A stretch of DNA of 64,000 bases. Origin: Ricordea florida (Eukaryota > Cnidaria > Anthozoa > Corallimorpharia > Ricordeidae). The stretch covers positions 2,993,633-3,057,632 of the forward strand of contig OX453272.1 in NCBI GenBank assembly GCA_949710005.1. The letters run 5' to 3'. The position numbers were made by a program, and so were the translations under genes. Of this stretch, positions 1 to 12,608 are shown one piece after another (position 1 is the stretch's first letter; each line of letters begins with the position of its first letter). The notes beneath the pieces were generated by a model. It was not told where the DNA came from and searched no databases. It saw nothing but the letters and a program-made list of their open reading frames with translations.

Positions 1-794
1 GTCACTGAACAGTAGTGTCGAAACGTCAGGTCAGTGAAGTGTATTTTTTTAAATTAACTCATTATTGCAAACCAGCGTAGCATCAAGCTATGTCCAATTT
101 CATGTTTCATGTCATTTCAATAATCTGTTCTATGACAAAGCTCAATAAGAAATTTCCATATTTTTTGACATCATCACAACCAGGAAAGAATCTAATTTTG
201 AGATCGGCCATGCCGAGAAAGAAATCTTCACTTTTTTCTTAAAATGACGGAACTTGTTTTAGAGTCTGTCCATTGTTTTATGTTGCCTCGATTCCACGCA
301 GCCTCGTCTACATGTTACCTTAACCTGCACAAAATAAATTATATATACCTTACTGCTTCTGCTGAAAACTGAAGTGGTTTTTCACCAGGAAACGGTTTAA
401 CATATGGCACAAAAAAGCTTTCTTTAAGTAGCGATGCTAATAGCAGGAGCCCATTACCAATAGTCATTTGGATTGTCATTTTGATACCTTGAGGATATAG
501 AAAGAGGTTCATTTCATCCGTAATTTAGAGATTCAGCACCGGCTAGACATAACATCACTATTTAAAAGCAGCTTAAAGACTACTTATTTTTTCCTAGGTT
601 GGGGCTGTTCGGGCCTTCCTTATGAAAAGAAAATAGCCCTGAAAAAAGCCTAGATTTCAATTTAAATTTAAAACGTTAACTCGTTATGACTTTGATGGGA
701 ATAGGGGCATTAACGCGTCGTTTTACAGGCAGAAAGCCTTTCATCTCACTGAATTGCGGGGGCAAAAATAAATAGAGGATATTACGTGGCTTCG

Positions 795-905
795 CGGAGA
801 TACGAAATTTCTCTTCAAGTGTTGCAAAATATTTCTCGAGTGAGAGCAACGAAGGAGTAAAATATTTTTCAACGTGAGGAGGGAAATTTTCGTATCTTCA
901 AGCGA
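795..905. repeat. Foldback (hairpin) repeat
   Basis: The two halves are imperfect inverted copies. The left arm reads roughly CGGAGATACGAAATTTCTC and the right arm GGGAAATTTTCGTATCTTC, around a loop rich in AAATATTT. No coding potential is seen. It looks like a non-autonomous hairpin element. Confidence 0.6.
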
Positions 906-1104
906 CCATGTAGTCATCTTTTGTATAAACTTTAGTGGTATAACCGAATATCGAGGGGTAACAAATCGATAAAAACAGTACCAAAACAGTTATATTGCAC
1001 ATGACATTGTGCGGATATCATTTATATTAACACGCATGTGATATCAGGTCTTTTTTTGCTACCACCCGGTATACCACTCAATTTGACATACAAGAGTTTT
1101 GTCC

Positions 1105-1745
1105 GTTTTTTTGTTTCAGTGACTTAAGATGGCGAATTAATTCATAAAATAAAACTTCCCGCTGTTCTTTGCCACTAGCATAATTCACTTTTTTTTCTGA
1201 ATTTATCTGAAAAAGAAAACAACAACAATAAATATGCGATCGGGAACTTTTCACTTTTTGACATTTCTAGAAATTTCACCGTTTTACAGGGGAAAGCTTT
1301 TGATCACACGGAATGCTGGGGACAAAAATTAAGAGATTTTCACCGTCTTTTAGCTCAGCTGAGATCACATGACCCAAGTTAACTCATTCCTAAAATACGA
1401 TTTCCCGCTGTCCATTGCTATTTTAAACATAGTGCACTTTTTTCCTGAATTTATATGAACAAAAAAATTTGCCAAATGTGCGACATCGATCGGGAACTTT
1501 TCACTGACTTTTTACCTTTTCTGAAACTCTGCCAAGTGGAAAGCTTTTTACCTCACCAAATGGCGGGGGCAAAAATTAAAAGGTTTTTCTCCGCCTTTTT
1601 CTTCAACAAGTTAAGATGACGAATTAATTTAAAAAAAATTCTCGCTGTTTCCAGTCCTAGCATAATTTACTTTTTTCCTGAACTTATTTGAAAATAAAAA
1701 AAAATACGCGATTGAATTGATCTTTTCACTTTTTAACATTCTAGA
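1105..1745. repeat. Imperfect tandem triplication, unit about 225-250 bp
   Basis: Three successive copies share the order: AAGATGGCGAATTAATT-like start, CCCGCTGT, CACTTTTTTCCTGAATTTAT, a CGATCGGGAACTTTTCACT-like block, then GGAAAGCTTTT and GGGGGCAAAAATTAAA. The GATCGGGAAC block lies at about 1238 and 1488, with a degraded third copy near 1710. A partial fourth copy (CGTTTTACAGG to GGGGGCAAAAATAAA) lies at about 720-775. The copies are diverged, so the duplication is old. Confidence 0.6.
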
Positions 1746-1797
1746 CATTTTACAAACCAGGAGCTCATTACCCGGAGCGTGCAACTCCCATCCTGGG

Positions 1798-2110
1798 TCT
1801 GTGAAACGACGTTTTCACAAGTAAGGTTATTTTTAGATCGTCTCACCCTCGAATTGGTTTGGGAGAGCCAATCACAAGCTAGTGCATGATTGATATATAG
1901 CATGATAACCGGCTGTAGCGACAGTGAACATAGCCGACATACACGAGTCTTCATCGGAGTGTTCGGACAGCATTTCTGACGATAGTCAAGGTATTTATAC
2001 AGAGAATAGTAGCTCCGATGAGATAACTGAGACAGCGGAAACAACGTTTTTCGCGGAAGAAGCCGCTCTAAAAATAACCTTACTTTTGAAAACGCCGTTG
2101 CATAAACCTA
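1798..2110. repeat. Short inverted-repeat element enclosing an acidic Ser-rich open frame
   Basis: ACGTTTTCACAAGTAAGGTT near 1806 is repeated in inverse orientation near 2072-2100 (AACCTTACTTTTGAAAACGC). Between them an open frame from about 1924 encodes a Ser/Asp/Glu-rich stretch but starts at GTG, so it is not a gene call. This is a candidate non-autonomous transposon. No target duplication was resolved. Confidence 0.35.
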
Positions 2111-3731
2111 TAGCAGTTGCACGCTCAACTGCAAAGTGTTCGTCTGTTGCTTCTTTCAATTCTGAAACAGGTGACTTGTAGAGTTGCGGCGGGAGAATTC
2201 GTTCCCTTTTGACCAATTATTTTGTCTCTAGGGTAGGGTTTTGGACCTGAAAGAATGGTTCGAGTTTAGGTCACCGTCACTGCCTGTCATAAAACCTGTT
2301 AACGACATTGCTGGGCTCAGCGAAGTGGGTACTTTCCCGCCTTGGTGAAGATTTACTAAGCAACTGGAGGATAATTAAACTCCTTCCTGGCTTTAAGATC
2401 ATCAAAGGCGAAGGGTGGTTGAATTAGAACACTCTCTGATTCACTCTGGTCACGCTTTGGAGAGACGATGTGATCGTCATTCGCCTCTTCTTCCAAGTTG
2501 CTTTTCTCGACACAGAAACGTAGTTGTGCAGTGCACTTCCCGTCTTCTCCCGTCCACGTCAAGTTGAGGTAAAACCTAACACGCCAAGCTACAATTCCAT
2601 TTTTAGTTTCATTTTAGTTACTTTCATCTCAGAATTATTCCCATGAAATGATCTGTGAAAACTCATTATAGTTGGCTCAACAACGGCGGTTTTCACCGAG
2701 AAAATTAAACAAGAGGGGAATGTAAGGGTTTGAGGTGATGCGGTTTTAAGTTATGTTAGTTTCGATTCCAAGGTAATTTTTATTTGAAAGTACATACTTT
2801 ATTGTGGTTTAGCGAGGTAAAACGGTTTGTGGTTATACACTTTAGGTCGCCTTCAGGTTTCAATGATTGTGGTGTAGTGTTTACTTCTGTCCGCGCGCAT
2901 TTGCGGAATTTTTGCGGTATTTGAATCCCTAATATATGTCGTCCCTGTCAAATAATTCACTGAAATTTTCCTTCATTGCGGAAGCGTTTTCCTATATCAT
3001 GGATGAGGTGTTAATTTGTTAAATCTGGTAAACATTCAACTATTAAAACCTATGAAAGATCATTTCATGTGACAAGCACTAGTCCCAGCTGATTACCTTC
3101 GCTAGTTCTTACTCATTGCAAAAATTCACGATCCAAAGATAAACGCTTGTTCTCCCTCTATAATTCATTCCAGGTAAGTTATATTAGTTGGAGTTCAGAT
3201 GCACATTTCTTAGTTAATTTTCCAGTTGTAAACTTAGCGATGTTGTTTTGTCTTTTTACACATGTCACACTAAGAATCCTTAAAAGCTGTTAAATAAATT
3301 ACTTCCCTTCTAACAAGAGTTTTGTTACAATAACAAGATGGCATAAATTTAAGAAAATCATTTAATGGTCCGCAGTTCTTTTGACCTGGTTTTGTACTTG
3401 CCTTAATACTAACCATTTTGTCATTCTACATTCATACAGTTATCCGACATACGGAGATTCTGTTAGTCGGAAAGTGAAATTGCGGTGCCAGAGTTAGGCT
3501 TAGTTTGCATTAGCAAGTCAATATTTCATTAGCATCAGTGACTTCTTGTCTTATTGTTTTTCGCGAGTTTGTTTTGCATTTTTACGTATGTTTTTGGTTG
3601 TTAAGTTAACCGGGAAACGCTCTATCGTCAAATCTCTTAATTTTTTCACAAATTAGAAAACCTACCTATTTGTGTATTCAATTTTGTGTTTCTAACATGT
3701 CAGAGTAGAAGGCGATAAGAAATTTGTGTTG

Positions 3732-3807
3732 TTGATCAAGCTTGTTGGGTCAAGATGGTTACATATTGGCCAAGCTCTATTTATCGAGGTCAATAAAAAG
3801 CGAGAAA

Positions 3808-3842
<35 letters not shown>

Positions 3843-3853
3843 ATGCTTGATCA
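3732..3853. repeat. Foldback repeat
   Basis: The left arm starts TTGATCAAGCTTGTTGGGTC and the right arm is its imperfect inverse, ending GACCGAACATGCTTGATCAA. Each arm is about 40 bp, and the short spacer contains the remaining palindromic sequence. This is a MITE-like hairpin with no coding potential. Confidence 0.65.
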
Positions 3854-5316
3854 ATAAAAAATTTATGATTCATGGCCATGTTGTTTTGTGTTGTTTCGTG
3901 AGACTGAGCGGGCAATCCCGTGCAAGCAAGATAAGCCCCTCTTGCAAGGTCGGGTAGCCAATCAGAACCCAGGATTCGTCTTATTTTGCCCGCTCGCAGA
4001 ACCAGCCATATGCTAAGCCAAATTATTGACACCGAACATCCACCGACAACACTTCGTGCAAACAACCCGACATGTTTCGATTTTTCGGACTCCGACCACG
4101 GAAAAGTTCGAACAAAAATGGGTTAATGGTACTGTTTCGGATTTCATGAAGACTCAATAGCTCGGCATTCAAGAGTTTCTTTTAAATTCTACTTACCCTG
4201 CTTATTGTATGTAGCCCGAATTTAATCGTGTCATTTAGTATTCTACTTTCAGTAGTGAAATTTGGACGCCTTTGGAAAGATCTGGAAAAGATTTTTTTAA
4301 AATTTATCTGGTTTCACTCCGGACTTTCTAAACCACTAGAAGATGGTACTGTCGTGAAGAGATTACTAGTGCAAGAGAAGTGAATCAAACGAAAGAAAAA
4401 CTCTAATTCACGATCGAGGCCGAGTCCATAATGCATCTTTACCTCTCTCCCATGCTGCCATGCGGGCAATAACAAAGGAAATTATTCATTTCATGTGATT
4501 TTCAGACCAAGTTACACGACCGAAAGTTGAGCTGGAGTAGGTTTCACTCGTCAACATCATTCACTGCAATAGTTATATCAAGTTGCTAGGAGAGAGAAGC
4601 AGAGCAATTTATTTCCACCGTACAGAGAGCGATCGTGTACACAAACGAAAAAAAGGTACCCATCCCCACGCGTCTCACAGCCATGAAGGTAAAAATGTAC
4701 TCCTGGTTATAAAGATGTGGCACTAAGAATTTACCGTTAGTCTATAAAGTCTGTAAATTAAATCGACAGAATGCTGTCTCTAGAAACGTACCGCGATGGA
4801 TCGCTCACCATCACAAAAGCATGATCCAAGTCCAGCTATGGGCTCAGATCGCGTCGACTAGCAACTTTCAGTTGAGATCCCATTGTTTTACGTATTCCGA
4901 ATCTTTCCGACAAAATCAACTTAAAGTTATATGTGACAGAACAAATTAGATTGTTTTTCGTTTTGATAGTTTTTGTATGCCTTAAGTCGGCTTGAGAAAA
5001 CCCATTTTGAAGGAAATCCCACCGGCAACCATCTTCCGTTATAACTGAAGAAGTGGTTTGAAATAATTCACTATTGAGTAGTGCTACATCAATAATGAAT
5101 GTTTAGCTCGTCAAGTGTAAATCCCCTTAAGTTTGTTATATTACATCACGCCGTGAACGCTACCTGTCTTTTAGGCAACAAGCGTTAATTCCCCAGTAGT
5201 AACGAACCTCAATACTGTGTCAATGTCACATTGCGATTGATTGGCACCAAGCTACAGTGAAATGACTTGCAGTTTAAAAGAAAATGCAATCATTTCTGAA
5301 AATGATTATGTATAAC

Positions 5317-5636
5317 CGAAATCAGGAATTTTTATTTTCTAATCTCCATCTTTTTTGAAAACGCGTTTTAAAAGTCATTCTATACTCTTGTTCAGTGGGA
5401 ATGTAGCATTTCTTTTGTCATCTGTTTTTTTCCAAAGTCCTTTTTTACACGGTTCTTAGCTCCCTCCTCCCCTTTTGATAGTCATTTACTCTCAGACTGA
5501 ACACAAGTTTCTGAGAGTAATTCTTAGCCGAAATAAGAAATTTTGGTTTTCTTATTCCCTATCATTTTTTGAAAACGAGTTTTGAAAGTGATACTATCTT
5601 TTTGTTTGGTGGGAACATAGCATTTGTTGACAGGAT
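5317..5636. repeat. Diverged direct duplication of about 110 bp
   Basis: A block starting CCGAAATCAGGAATTTTTAT at 5317 recurs in the same orientation near 5528 (CCGAAATAAGAAATTTTGGT). The copies share TTTTTTGAAAACG and GTGGGAA(T/C)(G/A)TAGCATTT further in. Confidence 0.45.
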
Positions 5637-6310
5637 GTTTTGGTTTCTGAAACTGTTACAATGAATGCAGACGAAGTTATACAGCACCCGCAGGATGTTA
5701 TTAAACATGATCCAAGACACCATAGTTTCTCGGCGATGTATTTGCTCTGACAGGTTTCTTTTACGTCTTGAATCTTTAAAGTTTCATCCGCGGATAGAAA
5801 CCTATTTATCTTGGAATGTAACCAAATAAAAATCCCGCACCATGATAGTTTAGGTTTTTTGGGTTTTTTCGTTTTATGTGGAAGGGCAAAATATTTTGAC
5901 AGGAGTGATCACATTGAAATGTTAAGCGATATGGGACAGACCCTTAGGGAGCCGTAACTATTCAAAAATCAAACGAACGATTGCTAGTATTTATCAGTAT
6001 AGATATGAAGACCATAGTAGGCACTAACTTATCTTGCCACAAGTCTTAAACTTTTGGCAGCCTACTCACTTGTGGCCATCATCTTAATCGCAAAAACTGA
6101 ATAATATCATTTGCTTTTAAAATTAGTACTGTATATTTATTTATTTTGCCTTCTTGTTTTTTTCCGTAGGTCTATTTTGCATTTTCACGTATTTTTAATT
6201 CATTTTTTTAGTCCTATGAACATTATTGCCAAATGTCTGCCAAATAGACAAATGGCGTACCGCGTTTTTGTGTCTAAAAGTAATATTATCCCGGTGCGCT
6301 AACAACTGAA

Positions 6311-6525
6311 GTGCAAGTTCATTGCCAACACAAATCGGCAAGACTTTGTACAAACTACCAGAATTGTTCCGAATCTAATAATAATAGTTATAGTTATTAT
6401 TATTATTATTATTATTATTCTTATTCTTATTCTTATTCTTATTCTTATTCTTATTGAAATGCAAGTTCATTGCCAACAAAAATCGGCAAGACTTTGTACA
6501 AACTACCCTAATTGTTCCGAGTCTT
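6311..6525. repeat. Direct repeat flanking an ATT/ATTCTT microsatellite
   Basis: A 65-bp sequence beginning GTGCAAGTTCATTGCCAAC (6311) recurs beginning ATGCAAGTTCATTGCCAAC (about 6459). The microsatellite between them (about 6390-6455) changes from (ATT)n to (CTTATT)n. No gene is seen. Confidence 0.6.
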
Positions 6526-7349
6526 CCTCTGCGATCACGAGACAGGCTGAAGGTCCGAAAAATTCCGGTGGGAAATAATCCCGTTCGTTCAACTTACGTT
6601 CGTCATCTGTTTTGTACCAGTACCTGTTCTCCTCATTGTTCAAAAACACTTTAAGAATTGATGTGTTTTTCTGTGCAAGGTTAGACAATCGCTCATTGTG
6701 TCTGACAGTGAACCACGCTCAATCTAAAGATCTCTGAATCCATCCAGACTGAACGTAAAAAATAATCAATTAAACATGATTTCGGGCTCAACGCTTGAAA
6801 TTAAACGGCTGAAATGGTGTGTTGTCTACAGGTAAACCGCAAGTTTTACGTACAGTGGGATCCTAGATCTTAGATTAAGAAAAACAAGTTGAATCGAAAT
6901 CGCTCATAACTCCGTTATTTTATATGCAAATAATAACGCCGAATTGACTAAGACGTGCTTAGAGACGACATTATATCAGTGACTGAACTGGATTCGAGTC
7001 AGTAGACTTTCAGTAGTATATAGATCTTTGCACAATTTTCTGTTTAATTTTACATTGAATTCTTCATTATTGCTGGACACTCGTGGTTCTGTATATATTA
7101 TGACGTAAAATTAAAGCTCTTTTTTCTAAGTGAAGATGCGTTCTCAGCATGAACTATATATCTATCTACTTTGATGTTAGACCATAGAATACGCACTCAA
7201 AAATATCATGGGAAACAAATTACTTCTTAATTTGGGCGCGAAATTCCAGCATTAATTTATAATTTCAGTTGTGAAATTACAAGTGTTGTTATGGCAACTT
7301 CTCCCACGGTGCCAAAATGGCGTGCAGGTTTGATGATATTTTAAAATAG

Positions 7350-7535
7350 GTAATCAAATGGTATACTCGTGAAATTAGGGAACAATTTGTTCCAAAATCT
7401 AATAATTTCCCGAGCCTTTAGAATTTGGACAAAACGCGCGTGAAATTGTTCCCTAATTTCACTCGCTACCATTTCATTACACATTCTTATACTACTACAT
7501 GAGAAATTTCTGTAATTTGATTGGCTAAGAGCAGT

Positions 7536-7568
<33 letters not shown>

Positions 7569-7770
7569 GAAAATTACAAACCTTTTGCGAGTAGTAGTAT
7601 AAACAAATAATAGCATGATTTGTACGTGATATTTCGCATAAATACCACTCGAGATATTTCAAAATTGTCTCAAATTTCACTCGCCTAACGGCTCTTGAAA
7701 TTACGTACAACAATTTTGAAATATCCCTCGTGGTATTTATACCAAATATCACTACAAACCATGCTATTAC
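7350..7770. repeat. Two adjacent foldback repeats
   Basis: The first hairpin (about 7350-7490) has arms GTGAAATTAGGGAACAATTT and its inverse GAAATTGTTCCCTAATTTCAC. The second (about 7605-7770) pairs TAATAGCATGATTTGTACGT with ACAAACCATGCTATTA through arms of about 60 bp. Open frames here are by-products of the palindromes. Confidence 0.6.
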
Positions 7771-7849
7771 CTATACGAATTGCTTCGAGTCATGAGCAAA
7801 ATGTCTGCGCGTATTATATGTTAAACCATCGAATAAGAGTTTTATCATT

Positions 7850-8467
7850 ACTCGGGCTTGCTTACAAAGCAAAGCCCGAGTCTAAAAATGCTAGCGGTTT
7901 GGTCGCCAAATGGGGGGTCATGGTCCCAGGCGTTCCTCGTGGAGAGCGTGGAAACTAGGGATGACTAATCGTGCATGCGACATGCGACTATGCGACGTGT
8001 TTGGTCTTCGGGAGTCGAGTTTGGTATGCAATGCAGCGTTTTCTGAGGAAGATTTTCGAAAGAATCATGAATTTTACGCTCATATCTCATACAGATCCAC
8101 ACACCATTCGTGGTAGGCCCACACCAAAAGAAGTTGAGCGTTTTCGTGAAATACGGCTTTATTTACGATTTAAACAATTTTGTAACGCACAATTACTAAT
8201 GATTCCATAACTTCTATTGAGTAAGATCATATTTTAGTAGTGACTATCAATTTGCTTGTATCGCAGCTTATAAACCAACAGATAAACAGCTTTGGGCTGC
8301 CTGTGGTGCCAACTTCGAGCATTCTGCGGCGTTTTGCGCGCGGCGTGGCGTTCCGTATCTTGAATAAGTACGTCGGTTCACTCCAATTTTGCACTTTCAA
8401 AAACCAAGTTTAGCAGTAAACTAAAAGCACAGAAGCTTCACAATACACGAACCAAGCAAGCCCGAGT
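7850..8467. mobile_element. Candidate small inverted-terminal element
   Basis: ACTCGGGCTTGCTT at 7850 is matched in inverse at the far side by AAGCAAGCCCGAGT ending at 8467. A short internal inverse copy of the left end lies directly inside it. No target duplication was recognised and no transposase is encoded. A phrase inside it (AAAGAAGTTGAGCGTTTTC near 8127) recurs near 61,545, so it may be a dispersed non-autonomous family. Confidence 0.35.
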
Positions 8468-8908
8468 TAACGCTACGTGGAGCGTCTAGTTCCACTACAA
8501 AAACGCTTTAAGTATTTTTAAGTATTCAAAAAAATTACAGACCAGTTAATGCAAAATGGCAGAACCAACTTCTTAAGACTAGTTTCCGTTTCTTCAGTTT
8601 TGATAAATTAAAACATTGAAACTTTTAAAAATTTAAAAATTATGAAATTTTAACAATTTAATTTTAAAAATTGTTTCAGTCCGTAAGAGTTCATATGGCG
8701 CTGTTATATTTGGGCACGTTCTCGTGACCTTATATGGTAAAATGACATACTTTGAATAATAATAACATAGTAACAGAACAAGCTGGCTGAAATCCGCGAT
8801 TTGCTCTGACAATTTCTTTTGGAGTTTGAAGCACTATCCTTGCTGTGTTAATTGACAAATCAATCGATCATTCTTTCCGGCCGACTCTAGGAGGCCTCGA
8901 CGTAGTTC

Positions 8909-8914
8909 TATAAA
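8909..8914 (+). promoter_or_regulatory. Candidate TATA box for the downstream GPCR gene
   Basis: TATAAA lies about 30 bp before an initiator-like CAGTG (about 8934) and 160 bp before a strong splice donor. With the acceptor just before the GPCR ATG it makes a plausible promoter and 5'UTR exon. This is inference from spacing only. Confidence 0.3.
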
Positions 8915-8937
8915 TGGCTCGAAAATTTCAAGGCAGT

Positions 8938-9071
8938 GTTAACGTTGTGCACGAGTGAGTACCCCGGTAAATGTAGTGCGTGGAAAGGTTTTAGAAGCGT
9001 TTTTTCAGTTTAGCTTCAATAGACCTCGAAAAACCTGGTATTTCTTCGATACTTATCGGTAGGAACCAGAG
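8938..9071 (+). other. Candidate 5'UTR exon of the GPCR gene
   Basis: The stretch ends in CCAGAG|GTAAGAG, a close match to the metazoan donor consensus, with GT at 9072. The next good acceptor in the same direction is TATATCTTTCAG, whose AG is at 11,311-11,312, four bases before the GPCR start codon. The implied intron is about 2.24 kb. That interval carries no gene I can support. Transcript reads across 9071/11,313 would settle it. Confidence 0.3.
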
Positions 9072-11315
9072 GTAAGAGTTTAAAATGTTACTCATTTTTT
9101 GTTTTAAATGTCAACCACGATTAATTCTCATTGCATTCTTAACCGGTCTACTCCTCGAAGTGGTAAATAATCAAATATGTATTCAAATCCTCCGAGAAAT
9201 GACAATACATTGGGAAACAGCGGAATAATACATATTGATTGAATCAAGAACTTTTAATCTAATCCCAGTTTAACATTTCAAATTAACTGACTGAATGATA
9301 TGAATTAACAGGGAGGGAACAATGTAGCCCTTGCTAAGGTATATTTTACACCTTTGATTGGGAACAAAAGGAAGCTAAAATATGTGACTACACACCTAAA
9401 AGTGTGCTTTCAATTTTCATCACTGATGTATTTTTTATTCACGCAGTTGTAACATGTAGGAGAAAACGACTACCGACAGATCGGTAGAGGAAAAACAACC
9501 CTGCAGCCGCTTTGAAAGCAATTCACCAGCAGATATCCATTCTTCCTTCGTTTGCAATATATCTTTTAGATTTACTCGACTTTCAAGCTAGCATTGCCAA
9601 GATTAAAGAGCATTAATTGGCTAACAATGATTCGCGAAGTTCTCCAATTCATCTGAAAAAATGTATTCATAGTTTTTATTTCAGTAAAAAAGTTGAGCCT
9701 AGGCAAAACGGAACAAAACTGAGGATAAAAGCCACATGTAAGCCTTTCCTTTAAATAATTGAGTACTTTACCATGCAAATCACCCTTTATTGCTCCTCAG
9801 ACCAGACTAAATTCAATACTTTCCAATCAATCCAAGCCTCGACATTTCCTACCGCTTCTTTGTTCGATCAATGAACAAGTTGGCAAGGACGATGCATTTG
9901 CAAATTGTTTAATCTTTTGCACTGTTTGATTTCTCGTGATTAGAACAACGATTGGCCTTGGAAGAAATAGAACTGAGAATGGATTCACAATCTAACACCT
10001 TATGTCTTCCGAAGTTCTTTTGTTGTTGGATTTGAAAGAAAACATCACGATATTTCCACTTTATCTAAACTATTAAAAAAGGATTTGCTCCCTTCAAGAC
10101 TGATGTACGTCATTGCTTTTGCTATAACCAATAAAAAGGCATCCGTTTTATCTTGTCTCAAATCAGACCAAAACATAGAAGCAATATGGCGCTAAACGGT
10201 ACTCTGTGAAGTAAACACAGCTTAGCATCCTTTAACAAGGAAAAACGGCAGTCATCAGGAATTGATAAACATAGCCATTAAGAATCTTGATATTTCATTT
10301 TCCTTTGCTTAAATTGCATGGTCTTAGGCGACAATGTATAGTAAAATAAATAGTACCACAAAACAGTTTTGTTAGGTAGCTTTCCACACTGCAAGGTACG
10401 TTTGATCCACAGATTGCAAATTTAAAGCCACAGAATTTTGTAAGACATATACACAGAAAGATACGTCGTAGTTTATTTTGGAACTACATGTAGAAGCTTA
10501 TCTTATTTCATTTAATAGCCGGTTCATGGTTCATACGTATACCAAGGATTTTTAAGAAAACAGACTTTGGTAACTGACTCAAACGTTTCAAATCCATTGG
10601 TTCTCAAATGCGATACGTGGGCATTTTTGTAGAAGACGATTTAAATTTCAAGCGATAAGCATTAAAAACCGCACTCAGCATACAGGACAAGAACAGCTGT
10701 TTTCGATCGATTTCGAAACTCATTGAATTTCGAAACTAGTTCAGTTCAGTTCCAAATTCTCTACAGTCACGTGAGTTAATCCTTGCACTCAGCACTGTCC
10801 TCTACATTGTTTTAAAAGCAAAGCCTTCTTAAACTGCCTTCAAAAAAGACGAAAAATACCTAATAGACCAATAAAGATAAAAAGCTTATTTGGAAACCGA
10901 TACCTATCGCAAAGTAAATAATTTTGTCTGAGTCAATATCATACAAAAATAAGACATTGAATGTCACAAATGGGGGGCTTCTTTCATTTTTGTGCTCCAA
11001 TTCGATTCCCAAAAATAATATTGAGTCCATGGAAAGTTTTGACTATTTTCTTAATAGGAGTAAGATAAAATGATTTCAAGACTCAATGTTCAATAATTTG
11101 CAACACAAGCCCAACTTATGGCACAGTGATAATTTAGAATAGTTTTGAAGCCCGGCCGGTAATCGAAGTACACTATTCGTCGATTTTTCTTCCTGTGTAT
11201 TCAGTCATTAATTTTGATTGGTGCGCTATACAAATATATTGTCTTGCTTTCCGAAGTTATCATGTCAGGCTAACCTTGAACCAGATTTCCGTCTTTCCTT
11301 TATATCTTTCAGAGA

Positions 11316-12608
11316 ATGAATTTTACTAACTCAACTCCGACGGAAGGACCTTTGGCAAACGTCTCAGTCAAGAAGTCGCTGACTGCCGCGTGTTATGTAG
11401 AAGACGCTCCGTCTGTGAAAGTAGCTCGAGTTGTCGCTTACAGCGTTTTGATATTAGTTTCTCTCATTGCAAACGCCTTTGTAATAGTCGCGATTTACAA
11501 GTATGGAAGAGCTCGTAAAACTATCAACTACACAATAATGAACATGAGTGTATCAAACCTTCTCATTACAACAGTGTATATGCCAAGGTTGATTCCCATG
11601 TATCTACTCGGCACAGTTTGGTTGGTGAAAGGTGAAGTTGGTTACGTCTTATGTAAGACTGTGCCATTTGTACACGGAGTTGCAGTTATCACGTCTGTTT
11701 TGACGTTACTCTGCACTAGTATAGACACATTCTGCGCTGTGGTGTTCCCGCTGAAAAACCTGTTTACGATTAAGGTAGCGAAAATCACAGTGTTTGCAAC
11801 GTGGGCTACCGCTGTCCTAGTACGCCTACCTTACTTTATATCACTACGAACGAAAACATCGCCGAAAGGAAAGCATTCGTGTGGTTCTAACCTAAGCGCA
11901 ACTTTTAACAACGAGCACGCAAGAGACATATACTATACATTCCTCTTCGTAACCATGTACTCGCTACCCTGGCTCGGCATTGTTGTCTTCTACGTAGTCA
12001 TAGCAGTCCGATTGAAAATGGTTGATGTACCCCAGCAAGAAACAATCACAGCTTTTCCGTTGCACAGGGTTCGCGCTAGAGCAACTCGCAACATTGTTCG
12101 AATGACCGTGATCATAACATTTGTTTTTCTCGTTTGTTGGATTGCATACTTTTTAGCACAGATTGCGTACAGCACGGTTCCTTGCAGCTTCCGTTTTTGG
12201 CGCATGTTTTTGGCGCACAGTAGCTGTGCTATTATTCCGCTGTTATTCACCATTTTTAATTCGACGATTCGACGGGTGATAAAAAACGTTTTTAGAAAGA
12301 TCCAGACTCCAAGAAGGTATATGTATGCATGCGATGCTTTCATTGCAAGCACTTATCAAAAGAAAGCGATGATGACTCGAAAGCAGAAAATCTACATATC
12401 CCCTGTGGAATATAAACAAGGCTCAAATGCTTTCACTCTCTCAGCGGCGCCTACAGTAGAATTAAGCAGAGGTCACAGAAGACAAGTAGTGCGAAGAAAC
12501 CCGTATAATGGTAAAGAAATAGGTGTTATGAGCGTAAGCAAAAAAGAAAATTGTGATTCAGGTAGTCTGCTTTTAAATATGAGGAAACTAGAAAACGTGG
12601 AGAAGTGA
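11316..12608 (+). CDS. Rhodopsin-class (class A) G-protein-coupled receptor, single coding exon
   Basis: This 430-residue receptor is predicted to signal from the plasma membrane; its ligand is unknown. The N-terminus has N-glycosylation sites (NFT, NVS). Seven hydrophobic segments fall at about 36-60, 72-96, 112-140, 155-175, 205-232, 260-284 and 297-314. Kept hallmarks are N53 in helix 1, W163 in helix 4, and C113 at the top of helix 3 with C189 in loop 2 for the usual disulfide. Several hallmarks are altered: N81 where D2.50 is expected, DTF (137-139) for DRY, CWIA (274-277) for CWxP, and IPLLF for NPxxY. The cytoplasmic tail is long (about 110 residues) and basic. The start follows an acceptor (TTTCAG|AGAATG), implying a 5'UTR intron. 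The overall look is peptide/amine-receptor-like, as in lineage-expanded cnidarian GPCRs. The altered motifs could mean biased signalling or a decaying copy, although the frame is intact. Confidence 0.85.
   Translation: MNFTNSTPTEGPLANVSVKKSLTAACYVEDAPSVKVARVVAYSVLILVSLIANAFVIVAIYKYGRARKTINYTIMNMSVSNLLITTVYMPRLIPMYLLGTVWLVKGEVGYVLCKTVPFVHGVAVITSVLTLLCTSIDTFCAVVFPLKNLFTIKVAKITVFATWATAVLVRLPYFISLRTKTSPKGKHSCGSNLSATFNNEHARDIYYTFLFVTMYSLPWLGIVVFYVVIAVRLKMVDVPQQETITAFPLHRVRARATRNIVRMTVIITFVFLVCWIAYFLAQIAYSTVPCSFRFWRMFLAHSSCAIIPLLFTIFNSTIRRVIKNVFRKIQTPRRYMYACDAFIASTYQKKAMMTRKQKIYISPVEYKQGSNAFTLSAAPTVELSRGHRRQVVRRNPYNGKEIGVMSVSKKENCDSGSLLLNMRKLENVEK

Noticed and set aside
2356-2562. 68-codon minus-strand frame with acidic and Ser-rich sequence
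   Set aside because: Codon content is plausible for an exon, but no acceptor, partner exon or family match was found.
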